A stretch of DNA of 64,000 bases from NCBI RefSeq assembly GCF_026239675.1, contig NZ_JAPIVQ010000009.1:1-64000 (forward strand), written 5' to 3'. Origin of the DNA: Pedobacter sp. PLR (GTDB lineage: Bacteria > Bacteroidota > Bacteroidia > Sphingobacteriales > Sphingobacteriaceae). Below, one piece after another: positions 1 to 10,600 of the stretch; the first letter of the stretch is position 1; each line of letters starts with the position of its first letter. The notes under the pieces are model-generated. The model did not search any database, was not told where the DNA came from, and saw nothing but the letters and a program-made list of their open reading frames with translations. The position numbers were made by a program, and so were the translations under genes.

Positions 1-587
1 TTTGTAACGCGTTGAGCTTTGATCATTTCATGATTCTGGTGCATCATCTGTGCATTCTGATTGATTTGAAACTGCTGGTTTCTTAATTGCTGAGACTTGA
101 ATAGTTCATCTTCATAAAGATTGAAACCTTCTTTGAGTGTATCTATTCTTTTATTTACAAAATAATTGCCAATAGCATCTACTGCATGAAGAGTTCTGTA
201 TTTCTCAGGTAAAACTGTAAAACTATCCAGCTCTTCTACAAGCTCATTCATTCTTTCCGATAACCTTAAAAGTTCAGGTTGGATATCACGCATCAGTTTT
301 TTCCTTTTAAAATAATCTAATACATCACCAATAATAAACCTAATGCATACAAATGCGAGTGGTGCAACGACGATTATAGGGATGAAGCTTATTATACGGT
401 CGGAGCCAGCGTTTAAAATCCACATAAATAAGACCGTAGCAACCACTGACAATAGGTTAAACAACCTCTTTCTATTGTAGTTTTTGATTTCAAACTGATG
501 TTGCCATATTTTATTATCGAGGGCTACATAATCGGAAATCAAAGCTCTTGAGCTTTTCAGATTACTAAATATATGTGGTAATTCCAT
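1..587 (-). CDS. Hypothetical membrane protein, C-terminus cut by window edge
   Basis: The reverse strand stays open from an ATG at 587 down to base 1, so about 195 residues are visible and the C-terminus is missing. Two hydrophobic stretches lie near residues 42-57 and 61-80, separated by a short polar turn with Asp and Arg. The rest is charged and helical, ending in a Gln/Asn/Met-rich stretch typical of a coiled coil. It looks like a two-helix hairpin membrane protein with a long cytoplasmic tail. I do not recognise a family. A near-match to the TAnnTTTG box lies on the reverse strand around 614-621 (TATACTTG), a possible promoter. Confidence 0.6.
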   Translation of the reverse strand, partial: MELPHIFSNLKSSRALISDYVALDNKIWQHQFEIKNYNRKRLFNLLSVVATVLFMWILNAGSDRIISFIPIIVVAPLAFVCIRFIIGDVLDYFKRKKLMRDIQPELLRLSERMNELVEELDSFTVLPEKYRTLHAVDAIGNYFVNKRIDTLKEGFNLYEDELFKSQQLRNQQFQINQNAQMMHQNHEMIKAQRVT

Positions 588-874
588 TTGCGTTAATTTC
601 TTATTATGATTTTACAAGTATACGATGAGAAAAGTTTATTCGCAACTCTACATGACTTATGAGAATGGCTATATCCTATATAGTTGTACTGTTTTGAGTT
701 ATGTTATAACCATGCTATTCCATAAAACAGGAAAACGCCGGGACAGGAGAAAACAAATCGGTCATTTACTGTAAAAAACATAAAATACCAGCCATATCAC
801 AGAACAGTTCTTTTAATCAGAATTAACACTATATTTAGTTTTAGCTAATATGAATCTAATAGTTTTGTGCAGCA
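588..874. other. Intergenic region between divergent genes
   Basis: No open frame with coding character was seen. The region is AT-rich and should hold the promoters of the leftward membrane protein and the rightward ECF sigma gene. Only the box at 860-867 matches the Bacteroidota consensus. Confidence 0.5.
860..867 (+). promoter_or_regulatory. Candidate -7 box (TAnnTTTG) of the ECF sigma gene
   Basis: TAGTTTTG lies 7 nt before the ATG at 875. By the box-to-start spacing of the SRP RNA promoter in this window, transcription would begin about 3 nt before the start codon. The -33 element is weak (TTTAG around 834-838). Confidence 0.4.
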
Positions 875-1423
875 ATGTTGAGCTATATCCATAATTTAAA
901 ATCGGGCAATCATGAGTCTTTTGAAATAGTCTTTAAACTATCTCATAAAAAGGTTTATGGCTATTTTTTTAAGAAGACTAACGATGAAGATATGGCTCAA
1001 GAGTTGACTCAGCTAGCTTTTATCAAATTATGGAACTTTAGGCACACGCTTTCAGAAGAACATGAGCTGGACGTACAATTGTTCCGGATTGCAAGAACCA
1101 CCTTGCTGGACTATTTCAAAAAGCTGAGTAATGACGGGAGAAATCTTAAACTTTACTATAGCAGCATCAGCGAAGCATCCGCAGAACAAAATCAGAAGTT
1201 CGAAATCAACCAGCAATTGGAAGTTGCGCTGAGTGTGCTTCCTCCAACCAGAAAAAAGGTTTTCATTTTAAGTCGCTTACAAGGTTATTCTTATAAGGAA
1301 ATCTCTGAGCAGCTTTCTATTTCTCCGAGAACGGTAGAAAAACACATTTCATTAGCCATAAAACAGCTTGACGGCTATGCCTACGTCCCCATGTTTATCC
1401 TGCTGACCAAATTTCTCGGATAA
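875..1423 (+). CDS. RNA polymerase ECF-type sigma factor (FecI/RpoE-like)
   Basis: The 182-residue product has the two-domain build of extracytoplasmic-function sigma factors. Region 2 is at about residues 10-80 and includes AQELTQLAFIKLWN, the helix that binds core polymerase and the -10 element. Region 4 is at about 120-170, with the helix-turn-helix GYSYKEISEQLSISPRTVEKH that reads the -35 element. The length is usual for the family. The gene is followed by a FecR anti-sigma gene and a SusC/SusD pair, the common Bacteroidota arrangement in which the sigma factor activates a nutrient-uptake operon. The substrate cannot be told from sequence. The order sigma, anti-sigma, SusC, SusD on one strand supports co-regulation. 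Confidence 0.92.
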   Translation: MLSYIHNLKSGNHESFEIVFKLSHKKVYGYFFKKTNDEDMAQELTQLAFIKLWNFRHTLSEEHELDVQLFRIARTTLLDYFKKLSNDGRNLKLYYSSISEASAEQNQKFEINQQLEVALSVLPPTRKKVFILSRLQGYSYKEISEQLSISPRTVEKHISLAIKQLDGYAYVPMFILLTKFLG

Positions 1424-1549
1424 TCAAATTCCCTGGCAAATCAAACTCCTGGCGTCATTAAATATCTTTCGTTATCAATTCCTTCGCTGATCTATAAATA
1501 TATTTTCATCGCGTTAAGGGTTTCCCATGAATTCAATCGTATTGGTAGT

Positions 1550-2566
1550 ATGAGTGTCTCTGAACAGTTGTTAGATAAATATTTTAAAGGACAGTGCAGC
1601 CCCGAAGAAAAGCTTTTGGTGTTGAACTATTTGAATGCTATTGAGGACCTGCCAGATCATTTATTAAGCAAAGCTGAATGGGATGAAACCAGCGAGGCTG
1701 TACTCGATGAGCTGAAAACTGAGGAGATTTTTAGTGCGGTAAAAAAGGAGACTATCGCTAAGACTTACCGTTTAAAATGGATGAAAATCATCTCAGCGGC
1801 TGCAATAGTTTTGGTGGTGCTTACTGTGGGTCTTTTAAGTTTAAACCAGCAAACCCCTGGTCTGTCGCCGGGCGAAAACCAGGTTGTAAGGACTGAAAAT
1901 TCAGATATTATCAATTGGAAATCAGTTGTCAATTATACCGATCATCAACAATTGATTCATTTACCTGATGGCTCTACCGTTAAAATATTTCCGGGAGCAG
2001 AGTTGAGGTATGCCATTCCATTTGTCAAAAACAAACGGGAAGTGTATTTGAATGGGAAAAGCTTTTTTGAAGTTTCAAAAGACAAGGATCATCCTTTTGT
2101 GGTGTATGCGAAGGGAATTTCGACAACAGCTTTGGGCACTTCATTTACTGTTACCGCTTTAAAAAACAGCAGGTTTATTAAAGTACAGCTGCATACCGGT
2201 AAGGTTCTGGTGAAAAAGACCGATTCCATTTCTGCATTTAGCAAGCTCTTACTTCCAGGCAAAGAACTGGTTTACAACAGCAGAATAAATAAAGTGAGTG
2301 TTTCCGACACCAGAGTTTTACAGGTAAAAGAGGAAAACAAACTAAAAGAGCTGAATTTCCAGCAAGCCTCCTTAGTGGAAGTCTTTGATCAGCTGGAAAA
2401 ACACTATAAAGTTGACATCACTTACGACCGTGCTGATTTGGCCGAAATGTCGTTTACAGGAAGCCTGAAACTTACACAATCTATAGATACCATACTTGAA
2501 GAAATTGCCGAACTAAACAAACTAAACCAAATAAAAACAACCGACGGTTACCTGATTAAAAAGTAA
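1550..2566 (+). CDS. FecR-family anti-sigma factor
   Basis: The 338-residue protein has a short cytoplasmic N-terminal part (about 1-75), one membrane helix at about 80-98, a periplasmic FecR domain at about 130-230 and a C-terminal DUF4974/STN-like domain at about 265-335. FecR proteins hold the partner sigma factor inactive until an outer-membrane transporter signals that substrate is present. It starts 126 nt after the ECF sigma gene and 91 nt before the SusC gene, matching that role. The N-terminal region is the part expected to bind the sigma factor. The companion SusC lacks the N-terminal signalling domain usually thought to contact FecR. Confidence 0.92.
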   Translation: MSVSEQLLDKYFKGQCSPEEKLLVLNYLNAIEDLPDHLLSKAEWDETSEAVLDELKTEEIFSAVKKETIAKTYRLKWMKIISAAAIVLVVLTVGLLSLNQQTPGLSPGENQVVRTENSDIINWKSVVNYTDHQQLIHLPDGSTVKIFPGAELRYAIPFVKNKREVYLNGKSFFEVSKDKDHPFVVYAKGISTTALGTSFTVTALKNSRFIKVQLHTGKVLVKKTDSISAFSKLLLPGKELVYNSRINKVSVSDTRVLQVKEENKLKELNFQQASLVEVFDQLEKHYKVDITYDRADLAEMSFTGSLKLTQSIDTILEEIAELNKLNQIKTTDGYLIKK

Positions 2567-2595
2567 ATCCAATCCTATTATTTTAAACCCTTTCA

Positions 2596-2614
2596 CCCGC
2601 TGAAAAAGAGCGGG
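2596..2614 (+). promoter_or_regulatory. GC-rich hairpin in the leader of the SusC gene
   Basis: CCCGCT and AGCGGG pair around a 7-nt loop, 43 nt before the SusC start. It stands out in an AT-rich gap. It may act as an mRNA stability hairpin or a weak terminator separating fecR from susC. No U tract follows. Confidence 0.35.
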
Positions 2615-2657
2615 AATAGGAATCCTTTTGCCTAAAAACCAATCAAATAAATAAACT

Positions 2658-5600
2658 ATGCTTAAAACGTTTACTAAACACTTGTTCTTTTGTCTGCTGA
2701 TGTTATCAGTATCGACAAAGGCCTGGGCTCAAACATCAGAGATCACCGGGATTGTAAAAGATGAAACAGGGCAGCCGCTGCTTGGGGCCTCCGTACTTTT
2801 ACTGAACACAAAAACCAATGAAAAGAAGGGGACTATGGTGAATTCCTCGGGGCAGTTTTCGATAAAAGGCCTTTCTGCAAATGTTCCCTACAACATCAGT
2901 GCCTCCTATCTTGGCTATGAGACAAAAACGATCAGCAATTATATCCTCAAACCCGGCGAACAGGCCACGCTGCTGATCCAGCTAAATCCCAATGCCAACA
3001 ATCTATCAGATGTGGTTGTGGTGGGTTATGGAAGTCAGAAGAAAAAGGATGTAACCACTTCAATTGCCAGTATTAAAGCCTCGGATATCGAAAATCAGCC
3101 GATCAGTAATGCGGCAGAAGCCATGGTCGGAAAGATGGCTGGTGTACAGGTTTCCCAGGGTTCTGGTGCTCCCGGTGGAGCGCTTAACATCAAAGTAAGA
3201 GGGGTAGGTACCATTACAGCGGGTTCTAATCCATTGTATGTAATTGATGGTGTACCTATTTCAAATGATAACATTAATACTCTGAATACCAATGACATTG
3301 CCTCTATTGAGGTTTTAAAAGACGCTTCTTCAGCTGCGATTTACGGCTCCAGAGGTTCTAATGGGGTGGTATTGATCACCACAAAACAAGGAAAGAGTGG
3401 CGTGACCACAATAAATGTGAACAGCTATACCGGCTGGCAGACTTTGGCGCACAAAATCAAGATGATGGACGCGTACCAGTATGCACAAATGGTTTTGGAG
3501 TCGAGGAACAACTCCTATACAGATGTGATGGAGGCCAATAACAGAAATAATCTTGCCAATGGAAGACCTCTGGTTAGTTTTAGTGTAAATGATAATAATG
3601 CCATCCGTTTAACCAATACCGGCAACAATACCAATACGGTAATGCCCCTGGAGGTTTTACCTTATTTACAAGGTCAGCAGGGTTTAACGAATACAGATTG
3701 GCAGGATCAGATTTTTAGAACTGCGCCAATTCAAGACCATTCAATCTCGGCAGCAGGGGGATCTGAGTTGATGAAATATTATGGTTCCCTGGAATATTTT
3801 GATCAGGATGGTATCATTTTAAACAGTGGTTTCAAGCGTTACAGTGGCCGGATTAACCTGGAAGGTAAAAAAGGCGCGGTGAAATTCGGCGTTAATTTCA
3901 GTCCTTCTGTGATCAATGAAAAGAGAGTAAATGCAAATGGCGCCTATAATTCTAATGGCGGTGGTATTGTGGCCTCGGCCTTACATTATGCGCCAATTTT
4001 CCCGGTATACAATCCGGATGGAAGCTATAATTTTGACCAGAACGCCTGGAGTGCCGGTACGAAAACCATTTTGCCTGGTAACAAAAGCGCGGACGGTAAC
4101 GGTGGTACACAAGCCTGGAATCCGGTAGCCCTGGCGATGCTTCAAAAAGACGATGTGACGGCGACAAGAATGACCGGAAGTGCTTTTTTAGAAGCTGAAT
4201 TGTTCAAAGATCTGAAGTACAAGATTCAGTTGGGAGTTGATTTGTTTAACAGCTCGGAAGATATGTTCAGACCTTCTACATTTCCACAATCTAATACTGC
4301 AGGAAATCCACTTTCGGAGGCAACAGGTTCTTCACGCACCATTAAAGAAACCAATTGGTTGTTAGAGCAAACTGTAAACTATGCGAAAACTATTGGCGAT
4401 CACAGTATTAATGCTTTAGTCGGTTTCTCTACACAAAAGGACGATTTAAGTGGCAATTATGCTTTTGCTTCCAAAGGTTTTATCAGTGATCAGGTAGAGT
4501 TTATTAAGGCTGGTTTGGTAACGAATGGTACCGGTACCAGAACACAATGGGCTCTGGCTTCAGGGATTGCCAGATTGCAATACAGTTACAAGGGAAAATA
4601 TTTGTTTACAGGTTCGATGAGAGCTGATGGTTCTTCTAAGTTCGGGAAAAACAACAAATGGGGATATTTCCCTTCTGCATCACTTGGATGGAGATTAACG
4701 GAAGAGGATTTCCTGAAAGACTCGGAAACTATTTCTGATTTGAAACTAAGGGCCAGTTATGGTTTAACGGGTAATTTTAACATCCCGAATTATGCAGCTC
4801 AGGGTTCGATGAATAATTATGGCTATGTGTTTGGTGGTACGCCTCCGGGTGTAATTAATGGTGCAGCGCCAATTGCCAAACCTAATGATGACTTACAATG
4901 GGAAAAGACCGCACAGCTAAATCTTGGTTTTGATGCTGCTTTTTTCAAAAATCAGTTGACCTTATCTGTAGATGTTTACAATAGTAATACCAATAACTTG
5001 CTGTTAGATGTGCCAGTGCCTATCTCTACAGGTTTCGCTACAGAATTGAAGAATATTGGAAAGGTAAATAATAAAGGGATCGACATCAATCTGGGTACAC
5101 AGCAACAATTTGGTGCAGTTAAATGGACGGCTAATGGTAATTTCTCTAAAAACATCAACAAGGTGGTAGAGTTGGGGCCGGGTAATGCAGACATTATCAA
5201 AACCGGCTCTGTGGCCAATGCTTATTTTATCACCCGGGTGGGAGAACCTATTGGTTCTTACTATTTGCCGGTAGTTTTAGGTGTATTTAAAAACCAGGGA
5301 GAAGTTGATGCTTATCCTCATTATACCGATACTCAGGGTAATTATGATGTGAATACTTCTAAGCCAGGAGATTTTAGATTTAAAGATGTGGATGGTGATG
5401 GTGTGATTGATTTGACAAAAGACAGGGAGATTGTAGGAAATTACCTGCCTAAGTTTACCTATGGTTTTGCTACTTCTTTTGAATATAAAGGGATAGATTT
5501 AAATGTGGCGATGCAAGGGGTTTATGGCAATCAGATCCTGAACCTTTCCCGCAGGTATTTTGCCAATAAAGAAGGTAATATGAACAACATGATTAGTTCG

Positions 5601-5951
5601 CTGGACCGTTGGAAATCACCATCTGATCCGGGTAGCGGTCAGGATGTAAGGGCGAATCGCGCGGCCAAAGGAAGCAACGGCACCACGTCGACCTGGCATA
5701 TTGAAAATGGTTCTTATTTACGTATTCGTAACATCGCCATGGGTTATACATTGCCTGAAAATCTGGTTAAGCGCCTGACTTTAACAAAAGTAAGAATCTA
5801 TGTAGCGATGCAAAATCCTTTCACTTTCACCAAATACACAGGATACAATCCAGAGGTGACCAATCGTAGCGATGCCACCACAAATGGCGAGGATTATGGG
5901 GTTTATCCAACCGCAAAAACAACATCAATAGGCATAAACATCACTTTATAA
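2658..5951 (+). CDS. SusC/RagA-family TonB-linked outer-membrane transporter
   Basis: A 1097-residue outer-membrane protein that, with its SusD partner, imports a large nutrient (glycan or peptide) using TonB energy. A signal peptide covers about residues 1-24 (cleavage after AWAQ). It is followed by a carboxypeptidase-D regulatory-like domain (about 28-110), a TonB plug with the SusC signature DVVVVGYGSQKKKDVT (about 118-235) and a long beta-barrel ending in a C-terminal hydrophobic strand (INITL). The size is normal. The SusD gene starts 10 nt after the stop, so the two are co-transcribed. There is no STN signalling domain between the signal peptide and the regulatory-like domain, which is notable next to a FecI/FecR pair. 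The substrate is unknown. Confidence 0.95.
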   Translation: MLKTFTKHLFFCLLMLSVSTKAWAQTSEITGIVKDETGQPLLGASVLLLNTKTNEKKGTMVNSSGQFSIKGLSANVPYNISASYLGYETKTISNYILKPGEQATLLIQLNPNANNLSDVVVVGYGSQKKKDVTTSIASIKASDIENQPISNAAEAMVGKMAGVQVSQGSGAPGGALNIKVRGVGTITAGSNPLYVIDGVPISNDNINTLNTNDIASIEVLKDASSAAIYGSRGSNGVVLITTKQGKSGVTTINVNSYTGWQTLAHKIKMMDAYQYAQMVLESRNNSYTDVMEANNRNNLANGRPLVSFSVNDNNAIRLTNTGNNTNTVMPLEVLPYLQGQQGLTNTDWQDQIFRTAPIQDHSISAAGGSELMKYYGSLEYFDQDGIILNSGFKRYSGRINLEGKKGAVKFGVNFSPSVINEKRVNANGAYNSNGGGIVASALHYAPIFPVYNPDGSYNFDQNAWSAGTKTILPGNKSADGNGGTQAWNPVALAMLQKDDVTATRMTGSAFLEAELFKDLKYKIQLGVDLFNSSEDMFRPSTFPQSNTAGNPLSEATGSSRTIKETNWLLEQTVNYAKTIGDHSINALVGFSTQKDDLSGNYAFASKGFISDQVEFIKAGLVTNGTGTRTQWALASGIARLQYSYKGKYLFTGSMRADGSSKFGKNNKWGYFPSASLGWRLTEEDFLKDSETISDLKLRASYGLTGNFNIPNYAAQGSMNNYGYVFGGTPPGVINGAAPIAKPNDDLQWEKTAQLNLGFDAAFFKNQLTLSVDVYNSNTNNLLLDVPVPISTGFATELKNIGKVNNKGIDINLGTQQQFGAVKWTANGNFSKNINKVVELGPGNADIIKTGSVANAYFITRVGEPIGSYYLPVVLGVFKNQGEVDAYPHYTDTQGNYDVNTSKPGDFRFKDVDGDGVIDLTKDREIVGNYLPKFTYGFATSFEYKGIDLNVAMQGVYGNQILNLSRRYFANKEGNMNNMISSLDRWKSPSDPGSGQDVRANRAAKGSNGTTSTWHIENGSYLRIRNIAMGYTLPENLVKRLTLTKVRIYVAMQNPFTFTKYTGYNPEVTNRSDATTNGEDYGVYPTAKTTSIGINITL

Positions 5952-5961
5952 CATTAGAAAG

Positions 5962-7323
5962 ATGAAAAAGTATATCATATTTATTTGTGGTTTAATGATC
6001 ACAGCAACTTCCTGCAAGAAATTTTTAGATTTAAAACCGCTGGATTCTTATACTGAAGAGACCTTTTATGTGGACGAGAAAGGGCTGCAGGGAGGACTTG
6101 TTGCATGCTATGACGCTTTGCAAAGTGACAGCCTTTACGGGAATAATTTATTGACTTTGGGCGAGCTACGTGGCGATAACCTGATTGACAATGATCCGGG
6201 ATCTGGTGCCGGTGTCCGTAACCAGATTGAGGTCTTTGCCGAAACTTCTGCCAATAGTATTCTTTCTGCCGCCTGGACGGGTAATTACAAGGCGATATAC
6301 CGCAGTAACCTCATTTTAGACCGTGCGCCCGGTATTGCCATGAATGAGACGATCAAGAATCAGATCATCGGTCAGGCGAAATTTATCAGGGCGCTGAGTT
6401 ATTTCAATTTAACGCGGATTTGGGGCAATGTTCCTTTGGTGCTAAAGGTTCAAAAAACAGAAGAGGCCAGACAAAATACCCGCGCTACTGCTGCACAGGT
6501 TTATCAGCAAATTATTGATGATTTGACGGATGCCGCAGCTAAACTTCCGCCAACATGGGGAGATCCGCAACGCGGAAAGGCAACGAGTTATGCGGCCTCT
6601 GGTTTGCTGGGTAAGGTTTATTTGTACCAGAAAAAGTTTGATCTGGTCGCTTCAACTTTGCAACCCGTAGTAACGGCCATTTATAGTGGTACAACCCTGG
6701 CAACAGTGCCGCAAAACCTGACTTTCCCTGGGAATTTAAAAACCAGTAAGGACATTATTTTTGCTGTTCAATATCTGATGGGCGGGGTAAAAGAGTTTGT
6801 ACACCAGGATAACCGCTATAGAAATAACAACAATACGAACATCATAAACATTCCGCAGTCGCTGTTTGAACCCGGGGATAACCGTCAGCCTTTGGTCGCG
6901 ATCACAGGGACAGGTGGCAGACCAGGTAAGTTCAATTCTCCGCAGTTAAACAATGAAACCAGTGGTGATTTTCCGGTGCTACGGACTACGGATGTATTGC
7001 TGATGTATGCGGAAGCACTGAACGAGACCGCTTACGGGAATACGGAGGCCTTTAAGGCGCTGAATGCGGTTCGTACCAATGCGAATGCTTCTGTGAAAAC
7101 TGCTGCGCTCCTGACTTCTCAGGTGCAATTTAGAACTGCGGTTTATTTAGAGAGAAGATTGGAGCTGGCTTTGGAGGCTGATCGTTGGTTTGATATTGTG
7201 AGAACAAATCAGATGGGCGTTGTTTTTCCTGGGATTCCTGCTTTCAGAAGTCTTTATCCGGTACCACAGGTTGAAATTGATAACATTATCAATAAAAGCG
7301 GCTATCAGAACGACGGCTATTAG
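5962..7323 (+). CDS. SusD/RagB-family nutrient-binding outer-membrane lipoprotein
   Basis: The 453-residue product starts with a lipoprotein signal peptide ending in ATSC, so Cys18 should be lipidated. The body has the SusD pattern: an N-terminal helical TPR-like half (for example AIYRSNLILDRAPG and AKFIRALSYFNLTRIWGNVPL) and a C-terminal region with RRLELALEADRWFDIVRTNQ, a hallmark of the family. It caps the SusC barrel and captures the substrate at the cell surface. It lies 10 nt after the SusC gene. It is somewhat short for the family (often about 500 residues or more), but no break in the frame is visible. Confidence 0.93.
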   Translation: MKKYIIFICGLMITATSCKKFLDLKPLDSYTEETFYVDEKGLQGGLVACYDALQSDSLYGNNLLTLGELRGDNLIDNDPGSGAGVRNQIEVFAETSANSILSAAWTGNYKAIYRSNLILDRAPGIAMNETIKNQIIGQAKFIRALSYFNLTRIWGNVPLVLKVQKTEEARQNTRATAAQVYQQIIDDLTDAAAKLPPTWGDPQRGKATSYAASGLLGKVYLYQKKFDLVASTLQPVVTAIYSGTTLATVPQNLTFPGNLKTSKDIIFAVQYLMGGVKEFVHQDNRYRNNNNTNIINIPQSLFEPGDNRQPLVAITGTGGRPGKFNSPQLNNETSGDFPVLRTTDVLLMYAEALNETAYGNTEAFKALNAVRTNANASVKTAALLTSQVQFRTAVYLERRLELALEADRWFDIVRTNQMGVVFPGIPAFRSLYPVPQVEIDNIINKSGYQNDGY

Positions 7324-7340
7324 TCAATTACGGTATTAAT

Positions 7341-7413
7341 TTGATCACCGGTATCTTTTTGGGGTGTAAGCTTTTGCTGGCTATACTTTCAAAAGGATAC
7401 CGGTTTTTTGTGT
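7341..7413 (+). terminator. Hairpin repeat copy 1, probable terminator of the SusCD operon
   Basis: ACCGGTATC-TTTTTG and CAAAAGGATACCGGT pair around a loop of about 30 nt, followed by a run of T. A closely related element lies at 11176-11250. The arms CACCGGTAtCTTTTTGG and AAAAgGATACCGGTTTT are shared, while the loops differ, so this is a repeated element rather than a chance hairpin. Confidence 0.6.
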
Positions 7414-7617
7414 TAAATGGATAAAAGTTAAATATCCCGTTTACGATATCATCAAAAGGAATCCAACAATTACGCCGTATTCCCCTTAGTTTTCGGTATA
7501 TTTATAGTTCTGAGTCCTATTCTTCTTTTGGTGTTCAGTTATTCAACTGACATTTTAACTAAGCATCAATAACATCGTAATCCATGAAAAAACAACATTG
7601 CCTAACCCAACGACAGG

Positions 7618-10600
7618 ATGATTGATCCGGCATATATTATCGCAATTGGTGCCTCAGCTGGTGGTTTAGAGGAAATCAATACTTTCTTTGATCATACCCC
7701 TTTAGATGGAGTTTCTTACGTGGTTGTTCAGCATCTTTCCGCGTCTTTTAAAAGCAGAATGGTTGAGGTGCTGGCTAAACACAGCAAGTTAATTATAGAA
7801 GAGGCTACCGATGGTTGCCTGGTTGAATGCAATCAGGTTTACCTTATTCCACATGATAAGTATATGACCATCTCGGGTGGCAGACTATATTTAAGAGATA
7901 AAGCTGAAAATAAAACTGCGCACCTTACTATTGATACATTTTTTAATTCTTTAGCAGCTGATTGCGGCAGTAAAGCAATTGGTATTGTCCTTTCTGGTTT
8001 AGGAGAAGATGGGTCGGGGGGGATTATTGCTATTAAAAAAGCTGGAGGAATGGTCATGGCCAGGAATCCTGAAACTTCTACTTTCCCGGGTATGCCATCT
8101 AAAGCTATTGCCACAGGGATGGTAGATTTTATATTGGAACCCGCTGCAATGCCGGGAGCAATTGAAGATTATGTGGAGCAGGAGGGCTCGTTGAAACTCG
8201 ATAATCACAACGATGAGGTTAGTCTTAAAGCAATTTTAGAGCTGATCAAACAGCAATCTCCACTTGATTTTTCTGATTATAAGACCTCCACAATTTTAAG
8301 GCGGACTAAAAGAAGAGCCACGTATCTGGATTTTAATACCCTCGAAAAATACCTTGCCTTCCTAAAAACCTCAGCGGCTGAAATCGATGCATTGTCAAAA
8401 GAGTTTTTGATTAGTGTGACTTCATTTTTTAGAGATAAAGAGGCTTTTGAGTATATAAAAAACAATGTATTACCAGGTATTTTGAAAAGGCTTGGCCCCA
8501 AGGAAGAACTGAAAATCTGGGTAGCAGGGTGTGCTACCGGTGAAGAAGTATATTCTTTAGCCATCCTTATCTCCGAGCAGTTGACAGGTGATCTGGAACA
8601 TGTTGTTGTTAAAATATTTGCTACAGATATTGACAGTGCTGCCTTAGTGACGGCTGGGAAAGGCATATACGGACGTGATACCTTGAAGGATGTGTCAACA
8701 GAGCGATTGAACAAACACTTCATCAAGGAGGGAAATCAATACCGTGTCAAACCAGGCCTGAGAAAGATGGCCATTTTTGCACAGCATGATTTAGTCAAAA
8801 ACCCTCCATATTGTAATATGCACTTTATCAGTTGCCGGAATCTGTTGATTTATATGGCTCCGGTACTGCAAAAGAAAATATTTGCAATGTTACTATTTGG
8901 ACTTAAAATGGATGGTTATTTGTTTTTAGGTTCCAGCGAAAATCCGATGCCAATTATCCAGAATCTTGAAATTATAAACAAACAATATAAGTTATACAAG
9001 AATATAAAATCAAAGAGGATGGCTAGTTTTGATGCTTTTTCAATGCCTGATTCAGTTGAGGTGAAGAACAGACCTGTTTATGTACGTAATGAGGAAGAAG
9101 GTATTGATCAGGATCCATCACTGACAGAGCTGATGCATACCAATCTCGCCGAAGAGCAGGGCTATCTGGTGGTTTGTGTAGATGAAAACAAGGACGTTGT
9201 GCGGTCTTATGGAGATACTTCAAAATATTTACTCCCTAAGCATTTCACCTCCAATCTTGAAAAGTTATTGCCAAAAAAATTGGCGATGGTCTTCAATACA
9301 TTAAGCATTAGTGTGCTAAAGACAAAGGAAAAAGCCAGCTTGAATGGGATAAAAATTAAACAGGGAACTGAAATTATTAAAGTAAACCTGACGGTTAGTC
9401 CGCTGGATTTGAACAGGAAATCCCAAAAACTTTTAATGGTCACTTTTACAACAGACAAAATGTTTGTTGCTACTGAGCAGGAAAGTAAAGATTTTGAAGA
9501 AAACGGTTTTCAAGATCAGTATACGATTAATTTAGAACTGGAACTGAAGGAAGTGAAAGAGAAGCTTAACTCTGTTTATGAGCAACTGGATGCTTCCAAT
9601 GAAAATATGCAATCCTTTAATGAGGAAATGATCTCTGCCAATGAGGAAATGCAAAGTACAAATGAAGAAATGCAGTCCGTTAATGAGGAGTTGGATACCA
9701 TTAATTCAGAATATCAATTGAAAAACAAGGAGCTCCTTGAAATTAATGATGACCTAAATAATTATTTCAGGAGTAATATCAACGGGCAGTTGTTTATCAA
9801 TAATGACCTGCTGTTAATGAAGTTTTCCCCGGGTACGGTGAAGCAAATCAATCTGCTTGAATCGGATATCGGGAGACCATTGAGCAACATTACGACCAAT
9901 ATAAAATTTGAAACGATTATTGAGGACATTAAAAATGTGCTTCGTGACGGGATTATTATTACCAAGGAAATTGAGACCAATAATGGAAAATGGTATCAGG
10001 TAATGACGATGCCTTATATCCGACAGTCTGATCAAAAGAATAATGGTGCAATCATTACTTTCAATGACATTACTCAATTGAAAAAGACGCAGCTTGATTT
10101 GGATATCAGCAATAAAATGCTGGGTATGACTATAGATTCGGCCGAATTGGGCACTTGTTCTATTCATGCAAAAACGATGGAATTTCTGCCATCCATTCAT
10201 TTTAAGGAGATCTTTGGCATCTATTCAGATGAGGAATTAACCTATCAGGCGGTTATCGACCGGATTGTGGAAGGGTACAGGGAGCGGTTCATCAATGCCA
10301 TTAATACAAGTATTATGGGCGGTGAGAGATGCGATCTGGAGTTTCCTTTGCTGGTCTTTAAAAATAACGAGCTGAGGTGGGTTAGGTTAATGGGGAATCT
10401 TTCTTATGATAATGAAAATAATCCGGCTTACTTCACAGGAGTATTAAATGACATTACGGTTCACAAGCAAGATGAACTGCGAAAAAATGATTTTATTGCG
10501 ATAGTTAGCCATGATTTAAGATCGCCACTTACTTCTATCCAGGCTTATATGCAATTGATTACCCGGAAAGTTGAAAAAGCAGGCGATGTTGCCATGAAAC

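Noticed and set aside
7584..7625. 13-codon upstream frame overlapping the start of the CheB-CheR-kinase gene
   Set aside because: It overlaps the main start codon in another frame and could couple translation, but such short frames are common by chance and no supporting signal is present.
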